Shown: one piece after another, positions 8,678-17,660 of the stretch
Numbering within the stretch: the first letter of the stretch is position 1
Layout: each line of letters begins with the position of its first letter
Source: Arthrobacter sp.
GTDB taxonomy: Bacteria > Actinomycetota > Actinomycetes > Actinomycetales > Micrococcaceae
Reading direction: 5' to 3'
DNA length: 64,000 bases
Assembly (NCBI GenBank): GCA_023264815.1
Contig: JAHFUZ010000008.1
Coordinates: forward strand, 1-64,000
Made by a program: the position numbers and the translations under genes
The notes under the pieces: generated by a model
Database searches by the model: none
What the model saw: only the letters and a program-made list of their open reading frames with translations
Told to the model about the DNA's origin: nothing

Positions 8678-9058
8678 ATGAGACTGAAAATGTGCAGCAT
8701 CCACGTCAAGGATCCCGCGGCCGCCCACACGTTCTACACCGAAACCCTCGGGTTCGACACGCTGATGGCGATGCCCGAGCACAACCTCTTCATCATCAAG
8801 GATCCCGGCGCGGACGATAAGTCTGCGGGGCTGCTGTTGGAGCCCAGCGACAACCCGATCGGCGCGGACTACATGAACGCAGTGCACGACGCCGGGATGC
8901 CGGCCATCGTCTTTGGCGTACCGGATGTGCACGCCGAGTACGAGCGGCTGGTGGCTGCCGGCGTCCGGTTCACGGGCGAACCGACGGAGAACCCGTACGG
9001 AACCAGTGCAGTGTTCGAGGACGGCTGCGGGAACCTGGTGCAGCTGCACCAGGACTGA
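8678..9058 (+). CDS. VOC (glyoxalase/bleomycin-resistance) family protein
   Basis: The 126-residue single-domain protein has the beta-alpha-beta-beta-beta vicinal-oxygen-chelate fold, with a typical opening (IHVKDPAAAHTFYTETLGF) and closing strand (FEDGCGNLVQLHQD). Metal-ligand candidates are His9 and the final Gln/His region. The substrate cannot be predicted; members include glyoxalases, dioxygenases and antibiotic-binding proteins. It is a single gene convergent with the DUF5997 gene, 14 bases apart. Confidence 0.85.
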   Translation: MRLKMCSIHVKDPAAAHTFYTETLGFDTLMAMPEHNLFIIKDPGADDKSAGLLLEPSDNPIGADYMNAVHDAGMPAIVFGVPDVHAEYERLVAAGVRFTGEPTENPYGTSAVFEDGCGNLVQLHQD

Positions 9059-9072
9059 GAATTTCTGGAGCG

Positions 9073-9477
9073 CTACTCGGCCCTGGCGCGGGCCTTCTTC
9101 GCGTCCTTCTTGGCGGCTTCTTCCTTGACGCGCTGGGCCTCGGCGCGGACGGCGGCGTGGGTGGCGCGCTCGGTGACCAGCCACGCCGGGGGAGCCTGCA
9201 GCAGCGCGGTGATTTCCGCCGTCGTCAGCGCCTCTTCAACACCGCCGCGGGCCAGGCCGCTGATGGAGACGTTCAGCTTCTGGGCCACCACCGGGCGGGG
9301 GTGCGGGCCGTTGCGGCGCAGTTCCGCGAGCCACTCCGGCGGGTTGGCCTGGAGTTCGGCGAAATCGGCACGGGTAATGGTTGAATCCTGGAACTCCTGC
9401 GGTGTTGCGGGCAGGTAGATGCCGAGTTTCTTGGCAACGGTGGCCGGCTTCATGGACTGGGAGTTTGCAGAGGTCAT
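9073..9477 (-). CDS. DUF5997-type protein
   Basis: This small basic protein of 134 residues has a central helical domain (KPATVAKKLGIYLPATPQEFQ, then NPPEWLAELRRNGPHPRPVVAQKLNVS) that recalls a helix-turn-helix-like fold, and a lysine/alanine-rich tail. It resembles the actinobacterial DUF5997 family, whose role is unknown; this assignment is from memory. It is divergently transcribed from the LysR-domain gene with only 37 bases between starts, a conserved-looking arrangement that suggests joint regulation or function. Confidence 0.7.
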   Translation of the reverse strand: MTSANSQSMKPATVAKKLGIYLPATPQEFQDSTITRADFAELQANPPEWLAELRRNGPHPRPVVAQKLNVSISGLARGGVEEALTTAEITALLQAPPAWLVTERATHAAVRAEAQRVKEEAAKKDAKKARARAE

Positions 9478-9514
9478 GCTTCAAGGGTATCCGGGCGGGC
9501 GGTACTGTGAAGAC

Positions 9515-10279
9515 GTGCCCGCTGACAATGAATCCCCGCAGAACGCTGCGCCCGCCGAGAACAGCCCTTCCGACGCCACCGGGCAGGAGGCGCCCCGGGT
9601 GCTGCGCTTCGCCTTCGTGGCCGGTGTGACGCCCGGAAAGTGGATCCGCCGCTGGGAAGAGCGCGTGCTGGATGTCCCGCTGGAGTCGTTTATGTCCGAC
9701 GACGGCGCGCAGCTTTCCGTCCTCACGGACGGTTCGGCGGACCTCAGCTTTGTCCGGCTTCCGGTGGAGCGCGAGGGCCTCAGCGTGATCCCCCTGTACG
9801 AGGAGCAGCCCGTGGTGGTGGCGCCGAAGGGGCACGAGATTTCCGTGTTTGAGGAAGTGGCCCTGGAGGACCTGGCCGCAGAGACGTTCCTGGACGTCGC
9901 GGAACTGGGCGGTCCGGAGATGGCCATGCAGGTGGTGGCATCCGGCGCGGGCCTGGTAATCCTGCCGATGTCCGTGGCCCGTCACTTCAACGTCAAGGAC
10001 ACCGTGGCCCGGCGCCTTACGGGGGCGCCCACCACCGAGATCGCGCTGGCCTGGCCGGCCGATTCCACGGACGAGATCATCGAGGAGTTCATCGGAATTG
10101 TGCGCGGCCGGACCGCGGCCAGCTCCCGGCAGCCGTCCGCAAAGCAGGAGAAGCCGAAGAAGACCCCGAAACCGGACCGGCGTGGCCCGGCCGTGAAGCA
10201 GCCCAAAGTGGCGCAGCGGTACGCGCCCAACCCGGACAAGGGCCGGGGCAAGGGCTCGCGCAAGAAAGGGAAGCGCTAA
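9515..10279 (+). CDS. LysR effector-domain protein lacking the DNA-binding domain
   Basis: The product (254 residues from the GTG at 9515) matches the LysR substrate-binding fold: VLRFAFVAGVTPGKWIRRWEER, then a D/L-rich subdomain and AVLPMS-like VILPMSVARHF near residue 155. There is no helix-turn-helix; the first 25 residues are an acidic, Ala-rich leader. The last 55 residues are an extremely basic Lys/Arg/Pro tail (KGRGKGSRKKGKR). It may be a ligand sensor that binds nucleic acid through the tail, or partners the divergent DUF5997 product. The function is unknown. Its stop overlaps the end of the convergent lipoprotein gene by four bases. Confidence 0.7.
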   Translation: MPADNESPQNAAPAENSPSDATGQEAPRVLRFAFVAGVTPGKWIRRWEERVLDVPLESFMSDDGAQLSVLTDGSADLSFVRLPVEREGLSVIPLYEEQPVVVAPKGHEISVFEEVALEDLAAETFLDVAELGGPEMAMQVVASGAGLVILPMSVARHFNVKDTVARRLTGAPTTEIALAWPADSTDEIIEEFIGIVRGRTAASSRQPSAKQEKPKKTPKPDRRGPAVKQPKVAQRYAPNPDKGRGKGSRKKGKR

Positions 10280-10611
10280 GCCGCGCAGGCCGCCGTCAGT
10301 TCGTCCACTGAATCAGCCGGCACCTGGTCGCCGGCCGCAGCGATCTCGCCCAGCGGCGTCGTGATTTCCGCGGGGACCCCGGCGGCGTCCGCAGCGGAGA
10401 CGAGTCCGCCCAGCAGGGCCTTGTCCGAGACGCTGACCAGGCCGTCCTCAACCACCGTGCAGACCTGCTTCCTGACCTCGTCGGCGGCTGCCGTGGCTAC
10501 CTTGGAGGCGGCGTCGTTCGCCGCGTTTTCGGCCACTTCCTGCACCGAACCACAGCCGGCAACAAACAGGAGAAGGGGGACGGCGGACAGGGCTGCAAGG
10601 CGGCGTTTCAT
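10276..10611 (-). CDS. Small lipoprotein, unknown function
   Basis: This 111-residue protein has a lipoprotein signal (MKRRLAALSAVPLLLFVAGC, Cys20 being the acylated residue) followed by an Ala-rich helical domain with two further cysteines that could form a disulfide outside the membrane. It resembles small secreted lipoproteins of Arthrobacter without an assigned role. It is convergent with the LysR-domain gene and lies 17 bases downstream of gntR on the same strand. Confidence 0.7.
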   Translation of the reverse strand: MKRRLAALSAVPLLLFVAGCGSVQEVAENAANDAASKVATAAADEVRKQVCTVVEDGLVSVSDKALLGGLVSAADAAGVPAEITTPLGEIAAAGDQVPADSVDELTAACAA

Positions 10612-10628
10612 CCGCCCAGCCTACCGGC

Positions 10629-11321
10629 TCACTCTGTGTCGGCTTCCCCGTGCACGTCCGCCAGGTTGTTTTCGGAGCGGTCCAGATACGCCAGCAAAAG
10701 GTCGGCTGCGCGGTCCAGTTCGCCGGCTTCGAGGGCTTCGCAGATGGCCTCATTGTCCGGCAGGTAGCGCCGGTAGAACAGTGCGTCGGCGGCGGCTTTG
10801 TGAAAGAACAGGCGCATCTCGGCCAGCACCTGGGCCATGATGACGTTCAGCCGCGGGCTGTGCGCCATCGCCACAATCGCGCCGTGGAAATGCTGGTTCG
10901 CGGTGCCGCCCGCTTCATCGTCCCCGGCCGCCGCGGCGCGTTTGCCCTCCTCTACCGCGGCCCGGACCGCGGCCACGTCCTCGGGGCTGCCGCCGCCCCG
11001 CAGTGCGGTGACTTCGATGGCACGGCGCACTGTATATACGTCATGGATGTCGCCCGCCCCCAGGCTCGCCACAAACACGCCGCGGTTGGGATGCCGGACC
11101 ACCAGCCGTTCGCTGGCCAGTTCGGCAAAGGCCTCACGGACCGTATTGCGTGAGACGCCGAGCTCCTCGGCAATGGTTGATTCGGTGAGCCGCGCCCCGG
11201 GTAGCAGGGCCCCTTCCGCCAGCTGCAGTCGAAGCTCAGAAGCCACCCGCTCCGCCACGGACGGGACAGCCACCCGAAGGCGGCCGGCAGCAGTGCGGGC
11301 GGTGGGATCTGATGTGGCCAT
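10629..11321 (-). CDS. GntR-family (FadR/FCD) regulator of the pxp operon
   Basis: This 230-residue regulator has a winged helix at residues 20-85 (STIAEELGVSRNTVREAFAELA) and an all-helical FCD effector domain whose Asp/His residues (HFHGAIV, PDNEAICEAL) usually bind a metal and an organic acid. It is divergent from pxpA. The 106-base intergenic region carries a perfect palindrome, so it very likely represses both its own gene and the pxp operon until the inducer appears. Confidence 0.88.
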   Translation of the reverse strand: MATSDPTARTAAGRLRVAVPSVAERVASELRLQLAEGALLPGARLTESTIAEELGVSRNTVREAFAELASERLVVRHPNRGVFVASLGAGDIHDVYTVRRAIEVTALRGGGSPEDVAAVRAAVEEGKRAAAAGDDEAGGTANQHFHGAIVAMAHSPRLNVIMAQVLAEMRLFFHKAAADALFYRRYLPDNEAICEALEAGELDRAADLLLAYLDRSENNLADVHGEADTE

Positions 11322-11361
11322 ACCGGAGAATTTACACGATCGTCACATCGTAGAATCGAAG

Positions 11362-11376
11362 GATTGTTGAACAATC
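11362..11376. promoter_or_regulatory. GntR operator palindrome
   Basis: GATTGTTGAACAATC is a perfect 7-1-7 inverted repeat in the gntR-pxpA divergent region, 40 bases from the gntR start and 51 from the pxpA start. The TTGT/ACAA arms and size suit FadR-type GntR regulators. The assignment to the adjacent regulator is inferred from position. Confidence 0.75.
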
Positions 11377-11427
11377 GCTAAATTTAGTGCATCCTAGTTA
11401 AACCACTCCATGAGACGGGGATCACAT

Positions 11428-12186
11428 ATGACAACCATCGACCTGAACAGCGACGTCGGCGAGTCCTTCGGCCGCTGGACCCTGGGCGATGACCAGGCGA
11501 TGTTCCGCTCGGTCTCCAGCGCCAATGTGGCCTGCGGATTCCACGCCGGCGATCCCACCGTGATCCGCCGGACCTGCCGCGAGGCAGCCGCGGCGGGCGT
11601 GGTCATCGGCGCGCACGTGGGTTACCGGGACCTCGCCGGCTTCGGCCGCCGGTTCCTGGACATCAGTCCCGGCGAACTGGCCGACGACGTGGTGTACCAG
11701 ATCGGTGCGCTGCAGGCGCTGGCCGCGGCCGAGGGAACCGCAGTCCAGTACGTGAAGCCGCACGGCGGCCTGTACAACGCCATCGTCACGCACACTGCCC
11801 AGGCCCGGGCCGTCGTCGACGCCGTGAAAGCGGTTGACCCCAGCTTGCCGATCATGGGCCTGCCGGGCTCGGAAGTCCTGCGGCTGGCAGAGCAGGCAGG
11901 CCTGCGGGCAGTGCCCGAAGCGTTCGCGGACCGTGCCTACAACCCGGACGGCACCCTCGTCTCGCGCTCCCAGCCGGGCGCGGTCCTTCACAACCCGGCC
12001 GAAGTGGCGGAACATGTCCTGCGGATGGCCACGGAATCCGCCGTCCGAACCGCTGATGGTTCCACCCTGAAGATCCGCGCAGAAAGCATCTGCGTGCATG
12101 GTGACTCACCGGGGGCCGTAGCCATGGCCACTGCAGTGAAGTCCGCACTCGGCGACGCCGGTGTCAGCATCAGGGCGTTCGTTTAG
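11428..12186 (+). CDS. pxpA: 5-oxoprolinase subunit A (LamB/YcsF family)
   Basis: The 252-residue protein has the LamB/YcsF signature: [14 protein letters not shown] at the start, [13 protein letters not shown] near residue 30, [15 protein letters not shown] and VKPHGGLYN. In bacteria PxpA acts with PxpB and PxpC in ATP-dependent opening of 5-oxoproline to glutamate. I chose the ATG at 11428, six codons inside the longer frame, because the homology starts there and GGGGA lies just upstream. It is the first gene of a four-gene operon controlled by the divergent GntR regulator. Confidence 0.9.
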   Translation: MTTIDLNSDVGESFGRWTLGDDQAMFRSVSSANVACGFHAGDPTVIRRTCREAAAAGVVIGAHVGYRDLAGFGRRFLDISPGELADDVVYQIGALQALAAAEGTAVQYVKPHGGLYNAIVTHTAQARAVVDAVKAVDPSLPIMGLPGSEVLRLAEQAGLRAVPEAFADRAYNPDGTLVSRSQPGAVLHNPAEVAEHVLRMATESAVRTADGSTLKIRAESICVHGDSPGAVAMATAVKSALGDAGVSIRAFV

Positions 12187-12263
12187 CCCGTTCCGGCCCG
12201 CCAGTCCCGCCCCACCCACGGCCGCATCCAGGCCCCGCACCATCCCCTTCGGAGGAAACCATC

Positions 12264-13616
12264 ATGACCAGCACCAACAAGGCAGCAAAGACGGCGGCAA
12301 GGAAGCCGCCGGCCGGCGCCCTTAAGGCATACGTCGCCAGCCTCACCGGCACCTCGCTCGAGTACTACGACTTCGCCATCTACTCGGTGGCCTCGGCCCT
12401 CGTGTTCCCCAAGATCTTCTTCCCGTCCGGCGACGAGTTCGTGGGACTTCTCCTGTCCTTCTCGGCCTTCGCCGTGGGCTACCTGGCCCGCCCCATCGGC
12501 GGTGTGGTCTTCGGCCGCCTCGGCGACAAAGTAGGCCGCAAGTACGTCCTGGTCTTCACCCTGATCCTGATCGGCGTCGCCACCGTCCTCATCGGTGCGC
12601 TGCCCGACTACTCCGCGATCGGGATCTGGGCCCCCATCATCCTGGTCACCCTGCGCCTGGCCCAGGGCATCGGCGTCGGCGGCGAATGGGGCGGCGCGGT
12701 GCTGCTCTCCAGCGAATTCGGCGACCCCAACAAGCGCGGCTTCTGGTCCTCGGCAGCCCAGATCGGCCCGCCCGCCGGCAACCTGATGGCCAACGGCGTC
12801 CTCGCCGTCCTCGCCGCGTCACTGAGCACCGAAGCCTTCCTTTCCTGGGGCTGGCGCGTGGCCTTCCTCGCCTCGGCCATCCTGGTGGTCTTCGGCCTGC
12901 TGATCCGCCTCAAGCTCGAGGAAACCCCGGTCTTCAAAGCCATCCAGGCCCACGGCGAACGTCCCAAGGCACCCATCAAGGAAGTCTTCACCACCGAACC
13001 CAAGGCGTTGGTCTCCGCCGCCCTTTCCCGCCTCTGCCCGGACGTGCTCTACGCACTCTTCACCGTGTTTGTGGCCGTCTACGCCACCAAGGAACTGGGC
13101 ATGACCACCGGCAACGTGCTGGCCGCCATCCTGATCGGCTCGGCCTTCCAGCTCTTCCTGATCCCGGCCGCCGGCGCCCTGACGGACCGCTTCAACCGCC
13201 GCTGGGTCTACGGCATCTCCGCCGCGGCAACCGCCCTCTACATTCCGCTGTTCTTCCTCATGATCGCCGGCAAGTCCGTGGTGATGCTGACCATCGGCGT
13301 GGTGATCGGCCTGGCCCTGCACGCCTTTATGTACGGCCCGCAGGCAGCGTTCATCACCGAGCAGTTCCCGGCCCGCCTCCGCTACGCCGGCAGCTCGCTC
13401 GCCTACACCCTGGCTGGCGTCATTGGCGGCGCCGTGGCCCCGCTGATCTTCACCGCCCTCTACGGCGCGGCGAACGGCGGCTGGTACCTGATCGCCGGGT
13501 ACATCGCCCTCACCGCCGTCATCACCATCGTGGGCATGCGGCTGGGCCGCGACCCGCAGCCGGAAGAGGACGTCCGCCTGCTCCAGAACGGCAGCGCCCA
13601 GGAGAGCCACGCCTGA
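12264..13616 (+). CDS. MHS-family MFS metabolite/proton symporter
   Basis: This 450-residue transporter has 12 predicted spans and MHS-family hallmarks: SLEYYDFAIYSVAS at the start, a GRLGDKVGRKYVL loop between helices 2 and 3, and RLAQGIGVGGEWGG in helix 4. GGAGG precedes the ATG. Relatives carry citrate, shikimate, proline/betaine or alpha-ketoglutarate. Its place between pxpA and pxpBC suggests that it imports the substrate of that enzyme, perhaps 5-oxoproline or a related small amide acid; this is an inference. Confidence 0.88.
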   Translation: MTSTNKAAKTAARKPPAGALKAYVASLTGTSLEYYDFAIYSVASALVFPKIFFPSGDEFVGLLLSFSAFAVGYLARPIGGVVFGRLGDKVGRKYVLVFTLILIGVATVLIGALPDYSAIGIWAPIILVTLRLAQGIGVGGEWGGAVLLSSEFGDPNKRGFWSSAAQIGPPAGNLMANGVLAVLAASLSTEAFLSWGWRVAFLASAILVVFGLLIRLKLEETPVFKAIQAHGERPKAPIKEVFTTEPKALVSAALSRLCPDVLYALFTVFVAVYATKELGMTTGNVLAAILIGSAFQLFLIPAAGALTDRFNRRWVYGISAAATALYIPLFFLMIAGKSVVMLTIGVVIGLALHAFMYGPQAAFITEQFPARLRYAGSSLAYTLAGVIGGAVAPLIFTALYGAANGGWYLIAGYIALTAVITIVGMRLGRDPQPEEDVRLLQNGSAQESHA

Positions 13617-13635
13617 GCGGCGCGGCCTGATCCCC

Positions 13636-15357
13636 ATGGAAACAGTCAGCAACCCTGCCACGGCTGCCCGCGTGCTTGCCGCCCGCGTTTTGGCCGTACG
13701 GCCGGTAGGTACGACGGCGGTGCTCGCCCAACTCTCCGGGCTCCACGACGTGCTGGCGCTGCAGGCCCTCCTGCTGGAGGATCCGCTGCCCGGCCAGGTG
13801 GACGTCCTGGCCGCCGCCGAAACCGTGATGGTCAAGGCGGATTCGCCCGCCGCCGCGCGCCGGATGGCCGCCCTGCTGCTGGAAAAGGACCTCACGGTCC
13901 GGGCCCACGCGGAGGGGAAGCTGGTCACCATCGAGACCGTGTACGACGGCGAAGACCTCGCCGAGGTGGGGCGGCTCACCGGCCTGGGGGCTGAGGGAGT
14001 GGTGGCCGCCCACACCGGGCAGGTCTGGACCGTGGCCTTCGGCGGCTTCGCCCCGGGCTTCGGCTACATGGTGGGCGAGAACCAGGTGCTGGAGGTTCCG
14101 CGCCGGAGTTCGCCCCGGACCGCCGTGCCCGCGGGATCCGTGGCGCTGGCCGGCAACTATTCGGCCGTCTACCCGCGGAAGTCGCCGGGCGGCTGGCAGC
14201 TGATCGGCCGCACCGCCGCTCACATGTGGGATCTCAGCAGGGAGCAGCCTGCCCTGGCCGCGCCCGGCGACCGGGTGCAGTTCCGGGCCGTGCGCGAGCT
14301 CGTAGAAGTTTCCGAAGGGCGCCCTGCCGGTTCCGATACCTCCCCGGAAGCCGCCACGCAGTCCGGCCTGCGCATCCTGACGCCAGGGCTCCAGAGCCTG
14401 GTCCAGGACCTGGGCCGTCCCGGCCACGCCGGCCTGGGCGTTTCCGCCGCCGGTGCGCTGGACCGCTCATCGTTGCGCCGCGCCAACCGGATCGTGGGCA
14501 ACCAGCCCTCGGCCGCCGTCGTCGAAACCGTTGCCGGCGGGCTGCGCGTGCAGGCCGTGGGAGACCAGGTGCTGGCAGTCGCCGGGGCGCCGTCGGCACT
14601 GACTGTGGTGACGCCGTCGGACGCTCCCGGCGCAGCCGATGACAACGGGGACGCACCGGACAACCAAAACAACCAGCCTGAGCAGGTCCGCGAGGTGCCC
14701 ATGGCCACGGCCTTCGCCCTGCTGGACGGCGAAATCCTGACCATCGGCGCCCCCGAGCGCGGCTTCCGGACCTACCTGGCCATCCGCGGCGGGGCAGCAG
14801 CCGACGCCGTGCTGGGCAGCCGGTCCACGGACACCATGTCCGGAATCGGGCCAGCACCGCTGGCCGCCGGGCAACTTCTCGGCGCCGGAGCCGCCACGTC
14901 ATCCAACGTGGTGGGCAACCCCGAGCTGCAGCCCGAGTTCCCGGACACTGGAGTGACGGTCCTGGACATCGTGCCCGGGCCCCGCGACGACTGGTTCGAC
15001 GCCGCCGCGCTCGAATCGCTGTGCAGCCAGGACTGGGCCGTGACCCCCCGCTCCAACCGGGTGGGCATGCGCCTGAACGGCGAACCGCTGCAGCGAAGCC
15101 GGGACGGGGAACTGGCCAGTGAAGGGACCATGACCGGCGCGCTCCAGATCCCGCCGGACGGCCAGCCCGTGCTGTTCCTGGCCGACCACCCCATCACCGG
15201 CGGCTACCCCGTGATCGGCGTGGTGGTGGACCACCAGCTGGACCTCGCCGCGCAGATTCCCATCGGCGGGTCCATCCGGTTCCGCTGGGCGCCCGGGTAC
15301 GGTCTGCCCGCCGCCGCTGATTCGCCAAACATTTCCGAACACAAAGTGAGTAACTGA
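13636..15357 (+). CDS. pxpBC: 5-oxoprolinase subunits B and C fused (KipI-KipA)
   Basis: The 573-residue protein fuses two normally separate subunits. Residues 1-220 are PxpB/KipI-like, with [13 protein letters not shown] and [19 protein letters not shown]. Residues 238-565 are PxpC/KipA-like, opening [20 protein letters not shown] and containing [16 protein letters not shown] and [10 protein letters not shown]. The linkage has a short Pro/Ser-rich joint. KipI-KipA folds are homologous to the carboxyltransferase domain of urea carboxylase, which matters because the next gene encodes a biotin carboxylase. Its stop overlaps the next start by one base, so the two proteins are made together. Confidence 0.9.
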   Translation: METVSNPATAARVLAARVLAVRPVGTTAVLAQLSGLHDVLALQALLLEDPLPGQVDVLAAAETVMVKADSPAAARRMAALLLEKDLTVRAHAEGKLVTIETVYDGEDLAEVGRLTGLGAEGVVAAHTGQVWTVAFGGFAPGFGYMVGENQVLEVPRRSSPRTAVPAGSVALAGNYSAVYPRKSPGGWQLIGRTAAHMWDLSREQPALAAPGDRVQFRAVRELVEVSEGRPAGSDTSPEAATQSGLRILTPGLQSLVQDLGRPGHAGLGVSAAGALDRSSLRRANRIVGNQPSAAVVETVAGGLRVQAVGDQVLAVAGAPSALTVVTPSDAPGAADDNGDAPDNQNNQPEQVREVPMATAFALLDGEILTIGAPERGFRTYLAIRGGAAADAVLGSRSTDTMSGIGPAPLAAGQLLGAGAATSSNVVGNPELQPEFPDTGVTVLDIVPGPRDDWFDAAALESLCSQDWAVTPRSNRVGMRLNGEPLQRSRDGELASEGTMTGALQIPPDGQPVLFLADHPITGGYPVIGVVVDHQLDLAAQIPIGGSIRFRWAPGYGLPAAADSPNISEHKVSN

Positions 15358-17129
15358 TGCGCAAGGTCCTGATCGCCAACCGCGGAGAAATCGCCGTCCG
15401 CGTAGCCCGCGCCTGCGAGGACGCCGGACTCGAATCCGTGGCCGTGTACGCGGACGTGGATGCCGACGCCATGCACGTGGCCGCCGCCACCGAGGCCTAC
15501 AGCCTGGGCGGCAACGCGCCCTCGGAAACCTACCTCGACATTGCCAACCTCCTGCGCGTGGCTGCTGAATCCGGCGCTGATGCCGTGCACCCCGGCTACG
15601 GCTTCCTGTCCGAGAATGCGGGGTTCGCCCAGGCCGTCCTGGACGCCGGCTTGACCTGGATCGGCCCCAGCCCCGAGGCCATCCGGCAGCTCGGCAACAA
15701 GATCACGGCGCGCGAAATCGCCGTCCGCGCCGGCGCTCCGCTGGTGGCCGGCAGTGACGGCCCGGTGGCCTCGGCCGCCGAGGCACGCGCCTTCGCCGAG
15801 GAACACGGACTGCCCATCGCCGTCAAGGCTGCCTTCGGCGGCGGCGGGCGCGGCCTGAAAGTGGTCCGCGAGCTGGACCAGATCGAGGAAGCTTTCGACT
15901 CGGCCGTCCGCGAAGCGGTAGTGGCTTTCGGCCGCGGCGAATGCTTCGTGGAGCGCTACCTGGACCGGCCCCGGCACGTGGAGGCGCAGGTCCTGGCGGA
16001 CCAGCACGGCAACGTGGTGGTGGTGGGCACCCGCGACTGCTCGCTCCAGCGCCGGCACCAGAAACTGGTGGAGGAGGCGCCCGCGCCGTTCCTCACGGAG
16101 GACCAGACCCGCCAGATTTACGACGCCGCCAAGGCAATCTGCCGCGAAGCCTCCTATGCGGGGGCCGGGACGGTCGAGTTCCTGGTGGCAGCCGACGGCA
16201 CCGTCGCGTTCCTCGAGGTGAACACGCGCCTGCAGGTGGAGCACCCCATCACGGAGGAGACCACCGGCGTTGACCTGGTCCAGGAGCAGTTCCGGATCGC
16301 CGCGGGCGAGCCGCTGCGCTTCACAGCCGATCCCGAACCGCGCGGGCACTCCTTCGAATTCCGGCTCAATGCCGAGGACGTGGGACGCGGCTTCCTGCCC
16401 TCGCCCGGGACCGTGGCCACGTTCAGCGGCCCCACCGGCCCGGGCATCCGGCTGGACTCCGGCGTCCGCTCGGGCTCCCTCGTGGCGCCGCAGTTCGACT
16501 CGCTGCTCGCCAAGCTGATTGTCACCGGCGCGGACCGGCAGCAGGCCCTCCGCCGGGCCCGCCGCGCCCTGGCCGAAATGGACATCACCGGCGTGGCCAC
16601 CGTCCTGCCGTTCCACCGCGCCGTGGTGGAGGCGCCGGACTTCACGTCCGAGGACGCCCTGGGCATCCACACCCGCTGGATCGAGACGGACTTTGCCGGC
16701 GCGCTCGCGGACCCCGAGTTCACCACGGCCGTCCCGGACGGTGCGCGGCGCACCATTACCGTCGACGTCGATGGCCGGCGCCTCGCCGTCGGACTTCCCG
16801 CAGCCCTGTTGGACGGCTGGGCGCGCTCCGGTGGCGCCGTTCCCGCAGGGATTTCCCTTGCAGGGAAGTCTCCGAACGGGGAGTACGACGGCGGCGCGGC
16901 GGCGGGTGCCGCCGCTCCGGGTGAGTTGCGGGCGGACATGGCCGGGACCGTAGTGAAGTGGCTCGTGGAACCGGGCGCCCAGGTGGCGGCGGGGGATCCC
17001 GTCGTCGTGCTTGAAGCCATGAAGATGGAAACCCAGGTAGCCGCGCACCGCGGCGGAACCGTCACTGCCATGCGGGCAGAGGCAGGCGGCGTGGTCAACG
17101 TCGGGGCCGTGCTGGCGCTGATTCAGTAG
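15357..17129 (+). CDS. Biotin carboxylase with C-terminal biotin carrier domain
   Basis: The product (590 residues) resembles acyl-CoA carboxylase alpha chains: biotin carboxylase N-domain ([17 protein letters not shown]), ATP-grasp ([13 protein letters not shown] glycine loop near residue 160; [15 protein letters not shown] near 285) and a BCCP domain at 520-590 with EAMKMETQ, Lys556 being the biotinylated residue. No acyl-CoA carboxyltransferase gene is nearby. Translational coupling to pxpBC suggests that its carboxybiotin is used by that protein instead. A strong terminator follows immediately. Confidence 0.9.
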   Translation: MRKVLIANRGEIAVRVARACEDAGLESVAVYADVDADAMHVAAATEAYSLGGNAPSETYLDIANLLRVAAESGADAVHPGYGFLSENAGFAQAVLDAGLTWIGPSPEAIRQLGNKITAREIAVRAGAPLVAGSDGPVASAAEARAFAEEHGLPIAVKAAFGGGGRGLKVVRELDQIEEAFDSAVREAVVAFGRGECFVERYLDRPRHVEAQVLADQHGNVVVVGTRDCSLQRRHQKLVEEAPAPFLTEDQTRQIYDAAKAICREASYAGAGTVEFLVAADGTVAFLEVNTRLQVEHPITEETTGVDLVQEQFRIAAGEPLRFTADPEPRGHSFEFRLNAEDVGRGFLPSPGTVATFSGPTGPGIRLDSGVRSGSLVAPQFDSLLAKLIVTGADRQQALRRARRALAEMDITGVATVLPFHRAVVEAPDFTSEDALGIHTRWIETDFAGALADPEFTTAVPDGARRTITVDVDGRRLAVGLPAALLDGWARSGGAVPAGISLAGKSPNGEYDGGAAAGAAAPGELRADMAGTVVKWLVEPGAQVAAGDPVVVLEAMKMETQVAAHRGGTVTAMRAEAGGVVNVGAVLALIQ

Positions 17130-17142
17130 GCTCTGAGAACAG

Positions 17143-17180
17143 AAAGGTCCGGCCGGATGACATCATCCGGCCGGACCTTT
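17143..17180. terminator. Bidirectional terminator
   Basis: An 18-bp perfect inverted repeat with a two-base centre runs from AAAGGTCCGGCCGGATGA to its complement ending CCTTT, only 13 bases after the carboxylase stop and 17 bases before the convergent HHH-protein stop. A- and T-rich ends on both sides suit termination in either direction, although the T-runs are short. Confidence 0.85.
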
Positions 17181-17197
17181 CGTGGTTTTGTGGGGCG

Positions 17198-17419
17198 TCA
17201 GTCGGTGTGGTTGGACAGCGCCACGAGGACGCCTGCCACAGCAAAGTATTTGTTGCTGCCGAGGTCACGAACGGTTTTGATGCCCAGCCCGGCGAGGAGT
17301 TCGGCATGCTTGTCGGTCAGGCCGGCCAACGCGGACGGCGGGGCATCGAGGATTTCCTCCAGGCTCTTTTCCTCGTAGTCCTTGTCGAGTTTCTTGCTGA
17401 GCTCAATAGAAACGGCCAT
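17198..17419 (-). CDS. Small helix-hairpin-helix protein
   Basis: This 73-residue soluble protein contains DKHAELLAGLGIKTVRDLG, a helix-hairpin-helix of the kind that binds DNA or protein non-specifically, followed by SNKYFAVAGVLVALSNH. I take the ATG at 17419 (AGG seven bases upstream) over an ATG two codons earlier that touches the Shine-Dalgarno. Such proteins are common in actinobacteria but uncharacterised. It is a single gene, terminated by the shared hairpin at 17143-17180. Confidence 0.7.
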   Translation of the reverse strand: MAVSIELSKKLDKDYEEKSLEEILDAPPSALAGLTDKHAELLAGLGIKTVRDLGSNKYFAVAGVLVALSNHTD

Positions 17420-17660
17420 TTTCATCCTTTGCTCGAACGAACCAACAGTCACAATCCGGGGGCTGCGGTGCCCCCGATCGCGCGGACGGCAGGAAGGTCC
17501 TGCCGCCTAGTGGCTAGGCTAGCGCAGGTGTCACCGCAGGTGGAGCCTTTTGGAATGAATCTTTCGTGAGCCGCTGCCCTGGTGATCGGGGCAGCTGGCG
17601 GCTTCCGCTGAGCGGGAGTGATCCCTTGCCGCCGCGCCCTCCCCGGACCACAGTGGAAGC

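Noticed and set aside
15204..17048. 614-codon minus-strand open frame opposite the biotin carboxylase
   Set aside because: The opposite strand encodes complete ATP-grasp and BCCP motifs. The antisense frame is a compositional shadow.
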